This document shows positions 56,179 through 64,000 of a stretch of 64,000 nucleotides of DNA, piece by piece. Where the stretch lies: positions 90,727 to 154,726 of the forward strand of contig SSFF01000015.1 in the NCBI GenBank assembly GCA_008015235.1, given 5' to 3'. Within the stretch, counting starts at the first letter, position 1; each line of letters opens with the position of its first letter. This stretch comes from Rhodoferax sp. GTDB taxonomy: Bacteria; Pseudomonadota; Gammaproteobacteria; Burkholderiales; Burkholderiaceae_C. The translations under genes and the position numbers were made by a program. The notes beneath the pieces were generated by a model, which saw only the letters and a list, made by a program, of their open reading frames with translations, had not been told where the DNA came from and made no database searches.

Positions 56179-57048
56179 ATGGCCAGTAGCCTTTTAGCCC
56201 TTTTGGACGATATCGCCACCATCCTGGACGATGTGGCGGTGCTCAGCAAAGTGGCTGCAAAGAAAACCACCGGGGTGCTGGGCGACGATCTGGCCCTCAA
56301 TGCCCAGCAGGTCACCGGGGTGGCCGCCGAGCGGGAAATACCGGTGGTGTGGGCGGTGTGCAAGGGCTCGCTTGTCAACAAGACCATACTGGTACCGGCA
56401 GCTTTGCTCATCAGTGTGTTTGTCCCCTGGTTGGTCACGCCCTTGCTCATGCTGGGTGGGGCCTTCCTGTGCTTCGAAGGCTTCGAGAAGCTGGCCCACA
56501 AGTTCCTGCACACCGCGCAGGAAGACGCGGCGCACGAAGCCGAACTGATGCAGGCCCTGGCCGACCCGGCGGTGGACCTGCTGGCCTTGGAGAAGGAAAA
56601 GGTGAAAGGTGCCATCCGCACCGACTTCATCCTGTCGGCCGAGATCATTGCCATCACCTTGGGCACGGTGCAGACCCAGTCCTGGACTACGCAGCTGGCT
56701 GTGCTGTCCACGATCGCCTTGCTGATGACCGTGGGTGTCTATGGGCTGGTGGCCGGCATCGTCAAGCTCGATGACCTGGGCCTGTACCTGAACCGGCGTG
56801 CCAGTTCCCTGGCGCAGGCTGTGGGGGCGGGGATCTTGTGGGCTGCACCCTGGCTCATGAAGTTGCTGTCAGTGGCCGGTACGGCCGCCATGTTCCTGGT
56901 GGGCGGGGGTATCCTGGTGCATGGTTTGCCGGGTATGCCGCACTGGGAGGGTCTGGCTGCGCTGGCGCTGGATGGCGGCGTCGGTGTGCTGGCCGGTGCC
57001 TTGGTGCTGGCGGCGGTGACATTGCTGCTGAGACTTCGCGCCAAATAA
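56179..57048 (+). CDS. DUF808 (YedI-family) membrane protein
   Basis: 289 residues. N-terminus [42 protein letters not shown] is the family hallmark; hydrophobic segments follow (about 68-100, 150-180, 185-205, 225-250, 265-288). Inner-membrane protein of unknown function. It is followed by the EamA gene with a 25-bp gap. Confidence 0.92.
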   Translation: MASSLLALLDDIATILDDVAVLSKVAAKKTTGVLGDDLALNAQQVTGVAAEREIPVVWAVCKGSLVNKTILVPAALLISVFVPWLVTPLLMLGGAFLCFEGFEKLAHKFLHTAQEDAAHEAELMQALADPAVDLLALEKEKVKGAIRTDFILSAEIIAITLGTVQTQSWTTQLAVLSTIALLMTVGVYGLVAGIVKLDDLGLYLNRRASSLAQAVGAGILWAAPWLMKLLSVAGTAAMFLVGGGILVHGLPGMPHWEGLAALALDGGVGVLAGALVLAAVTLLLRLRAK

Positions 57049-57051
57049 ACA

Positions 57052-57108
57052 GCCAAATCACCATTGCGCCCGCATGAAACAAGCGCATATAGCTCCTAAA
57101 AACATAGC
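57052..57108 (-). repeat. Dispersed ~57-bp repeat, copy R8
   Basis: On the minus strand: GCTATGTTTTTAGGAGCTAT, GCGCTTGTTTCATGCGGGCG, then ATTTGGC, closely matching R7. Read on the plus strand it supplies the start codon and first 11 codons of the EamA permease. Confidence 0.7.
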
Positions 57109-57979
57109 AACCGGCCTGTTGTTTGCCATGGCCGGTGCTGTCGCGTTCAGTGGCAAGGCGATCATCATCAAGTTGGCGTACCGCTACAGCGTGGACGCGG
57201 TCACGCTGCTGATGCTGCGCATGCTGTTTGCGCTGCCCTTTTTTCTGGTGATTGTCTGGTGGTCGTCTCGCAGGGCCACGGTGGCGCTGACACGCAAGGA
57301 CTGGCTGGGTGTGCTCTGGCTGGGCTTTACCGGCTACTACCTGGCGTCCTTCCTGGACTTTGCCGGACTGCAGTACATCAGCGCCAGCCTGGAGCGCCTG
57401 GTGCTGTACCTCAATCCCACCATCGTGCTGCTGTTGGGGCGCGTCTTTTTCGGCAAAACCCTGTCGCTGCGCCAGGCCGCAGGCATGGCCCTGAGCTACA
57501 GCGGTGTGTTGCTGGTATTCGGCCACGAAGTCGGTCTGCAGGGCAGCGATGCGGCCCTGGGCGCCATGCTGGTGCTGGGCAGTGCCGTGAGCTACGCGCT
57601 GTACCTTTCCTACAGCGGGGAGATGGTGCAACGACTGGGCTCGCTGCGCCTCGTGGGGCTGGCCACCAGCGTGGCCTGCGTGCTCTGCATCGCCCAGTAC
57701 CTGGTGCTGCGTCCGGTGGACCAGGCGCTGGACGTGGCCACGCCGGTGCTGTGGCTGTCGCTGCTCAATGCCACCGCCTGCACGGTGGTACCGGTGCTGC
57801 TGGTCATGATGGCGATCGAACGCATCGGCTCCGGGCTGGCGGCACAAGTGGGCATGGTGGGCCCCATGAGCACACTGATCATGGGGGTGCTGATCCTGGG
57901 TGAGCCTTTCACTGCCTGGATCGTGGCCGGCACCGTCCTGGTGCTGGCAGGGGTCTGGGTCTGCAGCCGGGTTCGTTGA
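57074..57979 (+). CDS. EamA-family (DMT superfamily) transporter
   Basis: 301 residues, ten predicted membrane helices with two EamA halves. Metabolite exporter-type, substrate unknown. The first residues MKQAHIAPKNI come from repeat R8 read antisense. The next in-frame Met (residue 19) would cut into the first helix (LLFAMAGAVAFSGKAII), so the repeat-derived start is probably real. No Shine-Dalgarno is visible; translation may depend on DUF808 25 bp upstream. It converges with the next gene. Confidence 0.9.
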   Translation: MKQAHIAPKNIATGLLFAMAGAVAFSGKAIIIKLAYRYSVDAVTLLMLRMLFALPFFLVIVWWSSRRATVALTRKDWLGVLWLGFTGYYLASFLDFAGLQYISASLERLVLYLNPTIVLLLGRVFFGKTLSLRQAAGMALSYSGVLLVFGHEVGLQGSDAALGAMLVLGSAVSYALYLSYSGEMVQRLGSLRLVGLATSVACVLCIAQYLVLRPVDQALDVATPVLWLSLLNATACTVVPVLLVMMAIERIGSGLAAQVGMVGPMSTLIMGVLILGEPFTAWIVAGTVLVLAGVWVCSRVR

Positions 57980-57986
57980 CCGCCCT

Positions 57987-59870
57987 TCAGGTGTTGCCCT
58001 GGAACAGGATGGTGATGTGCACGGTGCTGCCATCCTCGGTCACGCGCACATGGGGGGAGCCGCTGCGTGCCAGGCGCATCATGCGGGTGTTGCTGGGCAG
58101 GATGTCGGCTTCGAAGCCGCGCAGCCCGCGTTTCTTGGCATGTGCCACCATGCAGGCCTGCAAGGCCGAACCCAGGCCGCTGCCCTGCCACTCGGGGTGC
58201 ACCATGTAGGCGGTGTCGGCCAGGTTGCTGGTGGGGTTGATGAAGTAGCACGACTGTGCCACGATCTGCTCGGCTTCGCGCTCGCCGGTGGTGGCGACAA
58301 AGGCCACTTCGTTCTCGTAGTTCACATTGCACAGGCGCTCGACCTCGGCGTCGGACAGGCCGCGCACGCTGCGGAAGAAGCGGGTGTAGACGTCTTCTTC
58401 GCTGAGGTGGTGAAACAGCTCGCGGATGCCCTGCGCATCGCTGGACATGGCCGGGCGCAGCAGCACCGTGCGCCCATCCTTGAGCGTGACGGTCTGTTCT
58501 TCCTCCATGGGGTAGGCGCGCAGGTTGTGCAGGGTCTGGTTCGGGCCGATGTAACCCAGCACCTGGGCCTGGGCGAACAGCTCGGGACGGAACTTGGGGT
58601 GGGCCAGCTCAATCAGTGCGGTGGCGCGCTGGCGGATGGACTTGCCGAACAGGTAGGCGATGCCGTATTCGGTGACGACATAGTGCACGTCGGTGCGTGC
58701 CAGCGTGGCCGCCTCGCCAGCTAGCAGGGTCGGACGTATGCGTGAAGTTTCGCCGTCCGGGGTGGTCGACGTCATGCAGATGATGGGTTTTCCGCCCACC
58801 GACCGTGCGGCGCCGCGAAAGAAGTCCCCCTGGCTTCCCAGGCCGCTGTAGAACTCGCCCTCGAACTGGTCGACGCAGACCTGTCCGGTGAGGTCAATGG
58901 CATAGGCCTGGGCGATGGACACCATCTTGTGCTGGGCCGCAATGGTGGCAGGGTTGCACACCACTTCAATCGGCTGAAAGCTGAACAGGGGATTCTGGTC
59001 CACCAGGTCGTAGAGTCGGCGGGTGCCCAGGGCCATGCTGGTCACGATCTTGAAGGGCTGGCTGGTCTTGCAGGCACCGGTGAGGCAGCCGTTTTCCAGC
59101 AGCGGCACGATGGCATCGGAGATCACGTCCGAGTGGATGCCCAGGTCCTTGCGGTCGGTGAGGTGTTGCAGGGCTTCATGTGCCAGCTGCCCCAGGCCGA
59201 TCTGGAGGGTGGATCCGTCCTCAATGATGCCGGCGATGTAGCGCGCGATGCGCTGCACTTCATCGGCGGCCGAGGGCTCAGGTGCAAACTCGGTGATGGG
59301 CGCCTTGACAGGGACAAGGTGGTGGATGCGGCTCACGTGCAGGGTCGACTCCCCCAGGGTGCGTGGCATGGCCGGATTGACCTCGGCAATGACCAGGCGC
59401 GCCTGGGCCACCGCTGCTGGAATGACGTCCACGGAAATTCCCAGGCTGACGAAACCAAAGGCATCGGGCGGCGACACCTGGATCAGCGCCACGTCCACTG
59501 GAATACGGCCCAGTGCCATCATTTCCGGCACGCGCCCGATGGGCATGGGCACGTATTCCACCAGGCCCTGCTTGACGGCCTGACGCATGTCGCTGCCGAC
59601 AAAAAAAGTGCGGTGCTGAAAGCGGGTGGTACTTTGCCCCTGATCGTCGTGCTCGAAGGCCTGGATGGTGAAGAAATGCAGCAGCTCCAGGTCTGCCGGG
59701 AGCGACTTGCGCGACTCCAGTGCGCGCAGCAGGGTCAGCGGTGCGGCGCAGCCGGTGCCTACAAAAACGTGGTCGCCGCTGCGCAGGCCGTCCAGCGCTA
59801 CATCGGGCGTGCAGACCTTGTCCTTGTAGGGATCGAGCGGGTGGTTCTTCTTGGAATAAAACGACAGCAT
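57987..59870 (-). CDS. Acetyl-CoA hydrolase/transferase fused to a C-terminal GNAT domain
   Basis: 627 residues. Residues 1 to about 455 are an acetyl-CoA hydrolase/4-hydroxybutyrate CoA-transferase-like enzyme (DGSTLQIGLGQLAHEAL, HSDVISDAIVPLLENG, EFYSGLGSQGDFFRGAARS, VITEYGIAYLFGKSIRQRA-like end). Residues about 465-620 are a GNAT acetyltransferase (LLRPAMSSDAQGIRELFHHL, AYMVHPEWQGSGLGSALQ) resembling the catalytic part of Pat-type protein acetyltransferases. The ATG at MLSFYSKKNHPL is used in preference to a TTG two codons earlier. Upstream sits the hppD terminator. Confidence 0.9.
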   Translation of the reverse strand: MLSFYSKKNHPLDPYKDKVCTPDVALDGLRSGDHVFVGTGCAAPLTLLRALESRKSLPADLELLHFFTIQAFEHDDQGQSTTRFQHRTFFVGSDMRQAVKQGLVEYVPMPIGRVPEMMALGRIPVDVALIQVSPPDAFGFVSLGISVDVIPAAVAQARLVIAEVNPAMPRTLGESTLHVSRIHHLVPVKAPITEFAPEPSAADEVQRIARYIAGIIEDGSTLQIGLGQLAHEALQHLTDRKDLGIHSDVISDAIVPLLENGCLTGACKTSQPFKIVTSMALGTRRLYDLVDQNPLFSFQPIEVVCNPATIAAQHKMVSIAQAYAIDLTGQVCVDQFEGEFYSGLGSQGDFFRGAARSVGGKPIICMTSTTPDGETSRIRPTLLAGEAATLARTDVHYVVTEYGIAYLFGKSIRQRATALIELAHPKFRPELFAQAQVLGYIGPNQTLHNLRAYPMEEEQTVTLKDGRTVLLRPAMSSDAQGIRELFHHLSEEDVYTRFFRSVRGLSDAEVERLCNVNYENEVAFVATTGEREAEQIVAQSCYFINPTSNLADTAYMVHPEWQGSGLGSALQACMVAHAKKRGLRGFEADILPSNTRMMRLARSGSPHVRVTEDGSTVHITILFQGNT

Positions 59871-59877
59871 GGGCAAT

Positions 59878-59902
59878 GAAAATGGGGCCGCAAAGGCCCC
59901 AT
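59878..59902 (-). terminator. Terminator after hppD
   Basis: ATGGGGCC / GGCCCCAT with a 5-nt loop and TTTTC on the minus strand. It lies between the hppD stop and the start of the fused CoA hydrolase-GNAT gene and partly takes up its leader. Confidence 0.82.
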
Positions 59903-59960
59903 CATCCGTGAACTTGGCAACTGCGCCAAGTGTTGTTGTCCCGTGCGTGGCGCGCTGGCC

Positions 59961-61049
59961 TCAGGCTGTCGCTTCCACGCCTTCAATGACACCCCGGCGC
60001 AGCTGGTCGCGCTCCATGGATTCGAACAGCGCCTTGAAGTTGCCCTCGCCAAAACCTTCGTCGCCCTTGCGCTGGATGAACTCGAAGAACACCGGGCCCA
60101 GCAGGGTTTGCGAAAAAATCTGCAGCAGCAGTCGCTTGGAGCCGCCTTCGGTGGTGCCGTCCAGCAGGATGCCGCGGGTTTGCAGCTCGCTCACGTTCTC
60201 GCCGTGGCCGGGCAGGCGCTCGGACAGCATCTCGTAGTAGGTGGCGCTGGGCGCGGTCATCAGCGGTACACCGGCAGCGCGCAGCTTGTCCAGGGAGTCA
60301 AGCAGGTTGTCGGTGAGCAAGGCGATGTGCTGGATGCCTTCGCCGTTGTACTGCATCAAAAACTCTTCGATCTGGCCACCGCTGCCCTTGGCTTCTTCGT
60401 TCAGGGGAATGCGGATCTTGCCGTCGGGCGCTGTCATGGCGCGCGAGGTCAGTCCCGTGTACTCGCCCTTGATGTCGAAGTAGCGGATCTCGCGGAAGTT
60501 GAAGATGCGCTCGTAGAAGCTGCCCCAGAAGGCCATGCGGCCACGGTAGACGTTGTGCGTCAGGTGGTCAATGAGCTTGAAGCCGTGGCCCTCGGGGTGG
60601 CGGTCGACGCCTTCTATGAACTCGAAGTCGATGTCGTAGATGCTCTTGCCGTCCTCAAAACGGTCAATCAGGTACAGCGGGGCACCACCTATGCCCTTGA
60701 TGGCGGGCAGGCGAAGCTCCATTACGTCGGTGGGAATCTCGATGGGTTGTGCACCCAGGTCGAGCGCGCGGTGGTAGGCCTTGTGCGAGTCCTTCACGCG
60801 GAATGCCATGCTGCAGGCGCCTGCGCCATGCTCGGCGGCGAAGTAGGCTGCGTGGCTCTTGGGCTCGCGGTTGACGATGAAGTTGATGTCGCCCTGGCGG
60901 TACAGCTCCACGTCCTTGGAGCGGTGCTTGGCCACGAGCGTGAAGCCCAGTTGCAGCATCAGCGGCTCCAATACGGCAGGTTTGGGCGAGGCGAATTCGA
61001 CGAATTCGAATCCCATCAGTCCCATCGGATTGTCAAACAAATCGGCCAT
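59961..61049 (-). CDS. hppD: 4-hydroxyphenylpyruvate dioxygenase
   Basis: 362 residues. It turns 4-hydroxyphenylpyruvate into homogentisate. The C-terminal VOC half carries the iron ligands: DHLTHNV (His), [11 protein letters not shown] (His) and [23 protein letters not shown] (Glu). AAGGAG precedes the ATG. Last gene of the tyrosine catabolism run, followed by a terminator. Confidence 0.96.
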   Translation of the reverse strand: MADLFDNPMGLMGFEFVEFASPKPAVLEPLMLQLGFTLVAKHRSKDVELYRQGDINFIVNREPKSHAAYFAAEHGAGACSMAFRVKDSHKAYHRALDLGAQPIEIPTDVMELRLPAIKGIGGAPLYLIDRFEDGKSIYDIDFEFIEGVDRHPEGHGFKLIDHLTHNVYRGRMAFWGSFYERIFNFREIRYFDIKGEYTGLTSRAMTAPDGKIRIPLNEEAKGSGGQIEEFLMQYNGEGIQHIALLTDNLLDSLDKLRAAGVPLMTAPSATYYEMLSERLPGHGENVSELQTRGILLDGTTEGGSKRLLLQIFSQTLLGPVFFEFIQRKGDEGFGEGNFKALFESMERDQLRRGVIEGVEATA

Positions 61050-61067
61050 GGTTGTCTCCTTCAGAAT

Positions 61068-61706
61068 TTAGGCAAAGTCGGGTTGGTGTTCGGGCGCCGC
61101 GGCGGCAAAGGCAGGCAAGGCGCGGCAGTGGGCGTCGATGCGCACCAGGGTCGGAAAAGCGTCCAGCGGTGTGCTGAAGCGCCGGGCATTGGCCATCTGC
61201 GGTATCAGGCAGCAGTCGGCCAGCGTCGGCCGGTCGCCAAAGCAGAAGTCGCCTGCCACCGGGGCCAGCAGGGTTTCCAGCGTCTGCAGGCCTTGCGTGA
61301 CCCAGTGGCGGTACCAGATGGCGCGCGTGGCTTCGTCCTGCTGCAGTGTGGTTTCCAGGTACTGCAGCACGCGCAGGTTGTTCAGCGGGTGGATGTCGCA
61401 GGCAATGGTCTGCACCACGGCCCGCACCTGGGCGCGCTGGGAACGCTCCAGGGGTAGCAGGGCCGGGGTCGGGTAGGCTTCTTCCAGGTATTCCAGGATG
61501 GCCACCGACTGCCCCAGCGTCAAGCCTTGGTCCACCAGTGTGGGCACCAGTTCGGACGGGTTGAGCGCACGGTAGTCGCTGGAATGTTGCTCACCACCAT
61601 TGCGCAGCAGGTGCACGGGAATGGTGTCGAACGCCAGGCCCTTGAGGTGCAGCGCTATGCGCACGCGGTAGGCCGCCGAGCTGCGGAAATAGCTGTAGAG
61701 CTGCAT
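61068..61706 (-). CDS. maiA: Maleylacetoacetate isomerase (zeta-class GST)
   Basis: 212 residues. It isomerises maleylacetoacetate to fumarylacetoacetate using glutathione. The zeta-GST motif YSYFRSSAAYRVRIALHLKGL (SSxxxR active site) is at the N-terminus. It starts 3 bp after fahA and lies 18 bp from hppD. Confidence 0.95.
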   Translation of the reverse strand: MQLYSYFRSSAAYRVRIALHLKGLAFDTIPVHLLRNGGEQHSSDYRALNPSELVPTLVDQGLTLGQSVAILEYLEEAYPTPALLPLERSQRAQVRAVVQTIACDIHPLNNLRVLQYLETTLQQDEATRAIWYRHWVTQGLQTLETLLAPVAGDFCFGDRPTLADCCLIPQMANARRFSTPLDAFPTLVRIDAHCRALPAFAAAAPEHQPDFA

Positions 61707-61709
61707 GGC

Positions 61710-63044
61710 TTACCCCTGTGCGCGTGGCGGCAGCACGGTACCGCTGACTTCACCAAAGCCGATGCGCGCCGCACCTTCTTTGGCGCAGTGGGCACGGAAC
61801 ACCACGGTGTCGTGGTCTTCCAGGAAGGTGCGGGTCTCGCCGTTGGCCAAGGTCAGAGGCTGCTTGCCACCCACGGTCAGCTCGATCAGGGCGCCGGCCT
61901 CCTCGGGCAAAGGGCCGCTCTGGGTGCCGCTGCCCAGCAGGTCGCCCGGTTGCAGGTTGCAGCCGTTGACCGTGTGGTGCGCCACCATCTGCGACACGCT
62001 CCAGTAGGCGTGGTGGAAGTTGCTGCGCGAAATGCGCTGGGCCGTCTGGCCCTGGGCACGCATGGTGGCGGTTTGCAGGAACACCTCCAGTTCGATGTCG
62101 AGTGCGCCTTCCTTGCGCAACGTGGCGCTGTCGAGGTAAGGCAGGGGCTGCGGGTGCTCGGCCGGGCGCGTCCAGGCGCGGCGGTAAGGCGCTAGCGCTT
62201 CCAGGGTCACGACCCAGGGCGACACCGTGCTGGCAAAGTTCTTGGACAGGAAGGGGCCCAGTGGCTGGTATTCCCAGCCCTGCAGGTCGCGGGCCGACCA
62301 GTCGTTGAACAGGCACAGGCCGAACACATGGTCTTCGGCGGCGTCCAGCGCAATGGGCTCGCCCAATGCGTTGCCGTTGCCGATGAAGACGCCGACTTCA
62401 AGTTCGTAGTCCATGCGCTTGCTCGCTCCGAACACCGGGGTGGCGGCACCCGGCGGCAGGGTCTGCCCCATCGGACGGTGAAAGGCCTGGCCGCTGACGC
62501 CGATGCTGGAGCTGCGCCCGTGGTAGCCGATGGGCACCCACTGGTAATTGGGCAGCAGTGGGTTGTCCGGGCGGAACAGCTTGCCCACATTCGTGGCGTG
62601 GTGGATGGAGGTGTAGAAGTCGGTGTAGTCGCCAATCTGCGCAGGCACTGCGTACTCGGCCTGGATTTGGGGTAGCAGGCAGGGCTGCAAGGCAGTTTGC
62701 GCGGCGGCGCCTACGCGCAGCTGCAGCGACAGGGCCAGGCGCAGTGCCGACCAGTGGCTGGAGCCCAGCGCCATGAAGGCATTGAGCGTACTGCTGTCAC
62801 AGGCCTGCGCTGCGTGTTGGGCAGCAGCGGATTGCGCAGCGAAAGCGCCTGCGCGCAGGGCCGCGCCGATGTCCAGAATCTGGTCGCCAATGGCCACACC
62901 GACACGGAAGGCTTCCTCGGAGCCTGCGCGGCGGAATACGCCAAAGGGCAGGTTCTGGATCGGAAAATCCGCGTGCGGCGCCTGCGCCGATGCCACCCAG
63001 CTTTGCAGTGCCGGGTCGTGGGTCTCGTTCAAAGCGATGCTCAT
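61710..63044 (-). CDS. fahA: Fumarylacetoacetase
   Basis: 444 residues. It cleaves fumarylacetoacetate to fumarate and acetoacetate. The N-terminal SH3-like domain has FPIQNLPFGVFRR, and the metal site is in DYTDFYTSIHHATNVG, ELEVGVFIGNGNALG and FNDWSARDLQGWEYQPLGPF. Start MSIALNETHDPAL overlaps the VOC gene stop (ATGA). With maiA and hppD it covers the tyrosine pathway except homogentisate dioxygenase, which is not in the window. Confidence 0.96.
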   Translation of the reverse strand: MSIALNETHDPALQSWVASAQAPHADFPIQNLPFGVFRRAGSEEAFRVGVAIGDQILDIGAALRAGAFAAQSAAAQHAAQACDSSTLNAFMALGSSHWSALRLALSLQLRVGAAAQTALQPCLLPQIQAEYAVPAQIGDYTDFYTSIHHATNVGKLFRPDNPLLPNYQWVPIGYHGRSSSIGVSGQAFHRPMGQTLPPGAATPVFGASKRMDYELEVGVFIGNGNALGEPIALDAAEDHVFGLCLFNDWSARDLQGWEYQPLGPFLSKNFASTVSPWVVTLEALAPYRRAWTRPAEHPQPLPYLDSATLRKEGALDIELEVFLQTATMRAQGQTAQRISRSNFHHAYWSVSQMVAHHTVNGCNLQPGDLLGSGTQSGPLPEEAGALIELTVGGKQPLTLANGETRTFLEDHDTVVFRAHCAKEGAARIGFGEVSGTVLPPRAQG

Positions 63045-63580
63045 TGCGGGAACCCCTGGCCGTTGTGCATCCAGGCGGCGTGCTTGGGGGCCTTCTTGGT
63101 GCGGTCCCACTCGTCGAGCATGTCGCGCTTGACGCGGTCGAGTTCGGCGTACATCGCGGGGGTGGCGGTGTTGCAGGCCAGCTCCAGGCGGTGGCCGCTG
63201 GGGTCGAAGAAGTAGATGGACTTGAACAGCGTGTGGTCGGTCACGCCCACCACCTCGATGCCGGCGGCTTCCAGGCGCGCCTTGGCCGCCAGCAGTTCGT
63301 CCATGGAGCCCACTTCCAGCGCCAGGTGCTGGGTCCAGGCCGGGGTGTTCTCGTCGCGGCCCATGGGCGGGCAGGTGGGCAGCTCGAAGAAGGCCAGCAC
63401 GTTGCCATTGCCGGCGTCCAGGAACACGTGCATGTAGGGGTCGGCGGCACCGGTGGACGGTACGGCGTCTTCGGCAATGGCCAGGATGAAGCGCATGCCG
63501 AGGTGCTTTTCGTACCACTCCACGGTTTCCTTGGCGTTCTTGCAGCGGTAGGCAACGTGGTGGATTTTCTGGATGTTCAT
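63041..63580 (-). CDS. VOC-superfamily (glyoxalase/dioxygenase-like) protein
   Basis: 179 residues. VOC metal-binding pattern: KIHHVAYRCKNAKETVEWYEKHLG, HLALEVGSMDELL, YFFDPSGHRLEL. Catalytic His/Glu positions are present, so it could be a lyase, isomerase or dioxygenase. It is the promoter-proximal gene of the tyrosine operon, overlapping fahA by 4 bp, and faces the LysR gene. Its role in the pathway is not known. Confidence 0.9.
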   Translation of the reverse strand: MNIQKIHHVAYRCKNAKETVEWYEKHLGMRFILAIAEDAVPSTGAADPYMHVFLDAGNGNVLAFFELPTCPPMGRDENTPAWTQHLALEVGSMDELLAAKARLEAAGIEVVGVTDHTLFKSIYFFDPSGHRLELACNTATPAMYAELDRVKRDMLDEWDRTKKAPKHAAWMHNGQGFPQ

Positions 63581-63649
63581 GGCCGTATCTCGTATGGGAG
63601 GAATGGTCCGCATTACACGGCGCTTTGATCTATCATGCAAACCGATTTT

Positions 63650-63664
63650 TATGATGTATTCATA
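63650..63664. promoter_or_regulatory. Inverted repeat in the VOC/LysR divergent region
   Basis: TATGA-TGTAT-TCATA lies 10 bp from the LysR start, in a strongly AT-rich 94-bp divergent region. It is a candidate LysR binding half-site pair controlling the tyrosine operon, though the T-N11-A form is not exact. Confidence 0.4.
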
Positions 63665-63674
63665 GGATAAGTTA

Positions 63675-64000
63675 ATGAATGTCACCCTGCGGCAATTGCG
63701 GGCCTTTTGTGCCCTGGTGGAGGCGGGTAGCTTCACCGAAGCGGCCAACAGCCTGTTCATTACCCAGTCGGCCTTGAGCGGCCTGATCCGTGAGCTGGAG
63801 ACCAGCCTGGGTGTGCAGGTGGTGCACCGCAGCACGCGCAAAGTCAGCCTGTCGGAAGCCGGGCGCGAGTTCCACCCGCTGGCGCGCAAGGTGCTGCAGG
63901 ACCTGGACGGTGCGCTCGACACCATGGCCGACATCAAGGCGCTCAAACGCGGCGTGGTGCGCCTGGCCGTGCCGCAGCTGCTGGCCTGTACCGTGCTGCC
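63675..64000 (+). CDS. LysR-family transcriptional regulator (3' truncated by window edge)
   Basis: The first 108 residues are visible. The N-terminal winged HTH is canonical: MNVTLRQLRAFCALVEAGSF, AANSLFITQSALSGLIRELE, and TRKVSLSEAGREF. The effector-binding domain lies outside. Divergent from the VOC-fahA-maiA-hppD run, so it is the likely regulator of tyrosine catabolism. The ATG is preceded by AGGATAAG, a weak Shine-Dalgarno. Confidence 0.93.
   Translation, partial: MNVTLRQLRAFCALVEAGSFTEAANSLFITQSALSGLIRELETSLGVQVVHRSTRKVSLSEAGREFHPLARKVLQDLDGALDTMADIKALKRGVVRLAVPQLLACTVL

Overview
The window is a high-GC, gene-dense chromosomal segment of a betaproteobacterium, most likely a member of the Comamonadaceae (Rhodoferax/Acidovorax-like). 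This is inferred from gene order (yicC-gmk-rpoZ-spoT; kinase/PP2C-rph-rdgB-hemW; hemA-prfA-prmC), from the Burkholderiales-type giant DUF3683/FAD/FeS oxidoreductase, and from a dispersed short repeat family that I recall from that family. No ribosomal operon, prophage, insertion sequence or CRISPR array is visible. Both ends cut genes: a GMC oxidoreductase on the left and a LysR regulator on the right.

Layout. 1-4.5 kb: GMC oxidoreductase end, tRNA-Arg(ACG), greB, then spoT, rpoZ, gmk and yicC on the minus strand (transcription and stringent response). 6.2-11.5 kb: Ser/Thr kinase, PP2C phosphatase, rph, rdgB, hemW and a CBS protein. 11.5-15.4 kb: class I amidotransferase, HD phosphohydrolase, tRNA-Ser(TGA), VF530 protein, cytochrome b561 and two YceI proteins. 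15.5-19.7 kb: a receiver-TPR protein and NADP malic enzyme MaeB. 19.8-25 kb: a ureide (purine) catabolism block with an M20 hydrolase, a UraD-AllC fusion, PuuE, a GntR/FCD regulator and HiuH; the two divergent units share an 18-bp perfect palindrome. 25-31 kb: monothiol glutaredoxin, leuA, a 271-bp terminal-inverted-repeat element, a pabB-pabC fusion and a 3-hydroxyacyl-CoA dehydrogenase. 31-36.6 kb: a solute-binding protein, prmC, a lower-GC accessory insert with two small unknown genes, prfA and hemA. 36.7-42.6 kb: small membrane protein, HAD phosphatase and the ugpBAECQ glycerol-3-phosphate system. 42.8-50 kb: the 1313-residue oxidoreductase, GNAT, YebC, KAS III and an SRPBCC protein. 50-60 kb: two acetyl-CoA hydrolase/CoA-transferase genes (one behind an FNR-type box, one fused to a GNAT domain), a solute-binding protein, an exonuclease, a GGDEF-EAL protein, DUF808 and an EamA permease. 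60-64 kb: tyrosine catabolism (VOC, fahA, maiA, hppD) facing a LysR gene.

Most genes are ordinary housekeeping or catabolic genes. The observations that go beyond this are: (i) seven good copies of a roughly 57-bp repeat that repeatedly overlaps coding ends, supplies start/stop/Shine-Dalgarno sequences and is translated in frame inside two enzymes; (ii) a 271-bp multi-branched inverted-repeat element after leuA; (iii) a foreign-looking two-gene insert that splits prfA from prmC, with an integron attC-like structure; (iv) several unassigned operator-like palindromes. I found no strong case for a wholly new defence or biosynthetic system here.
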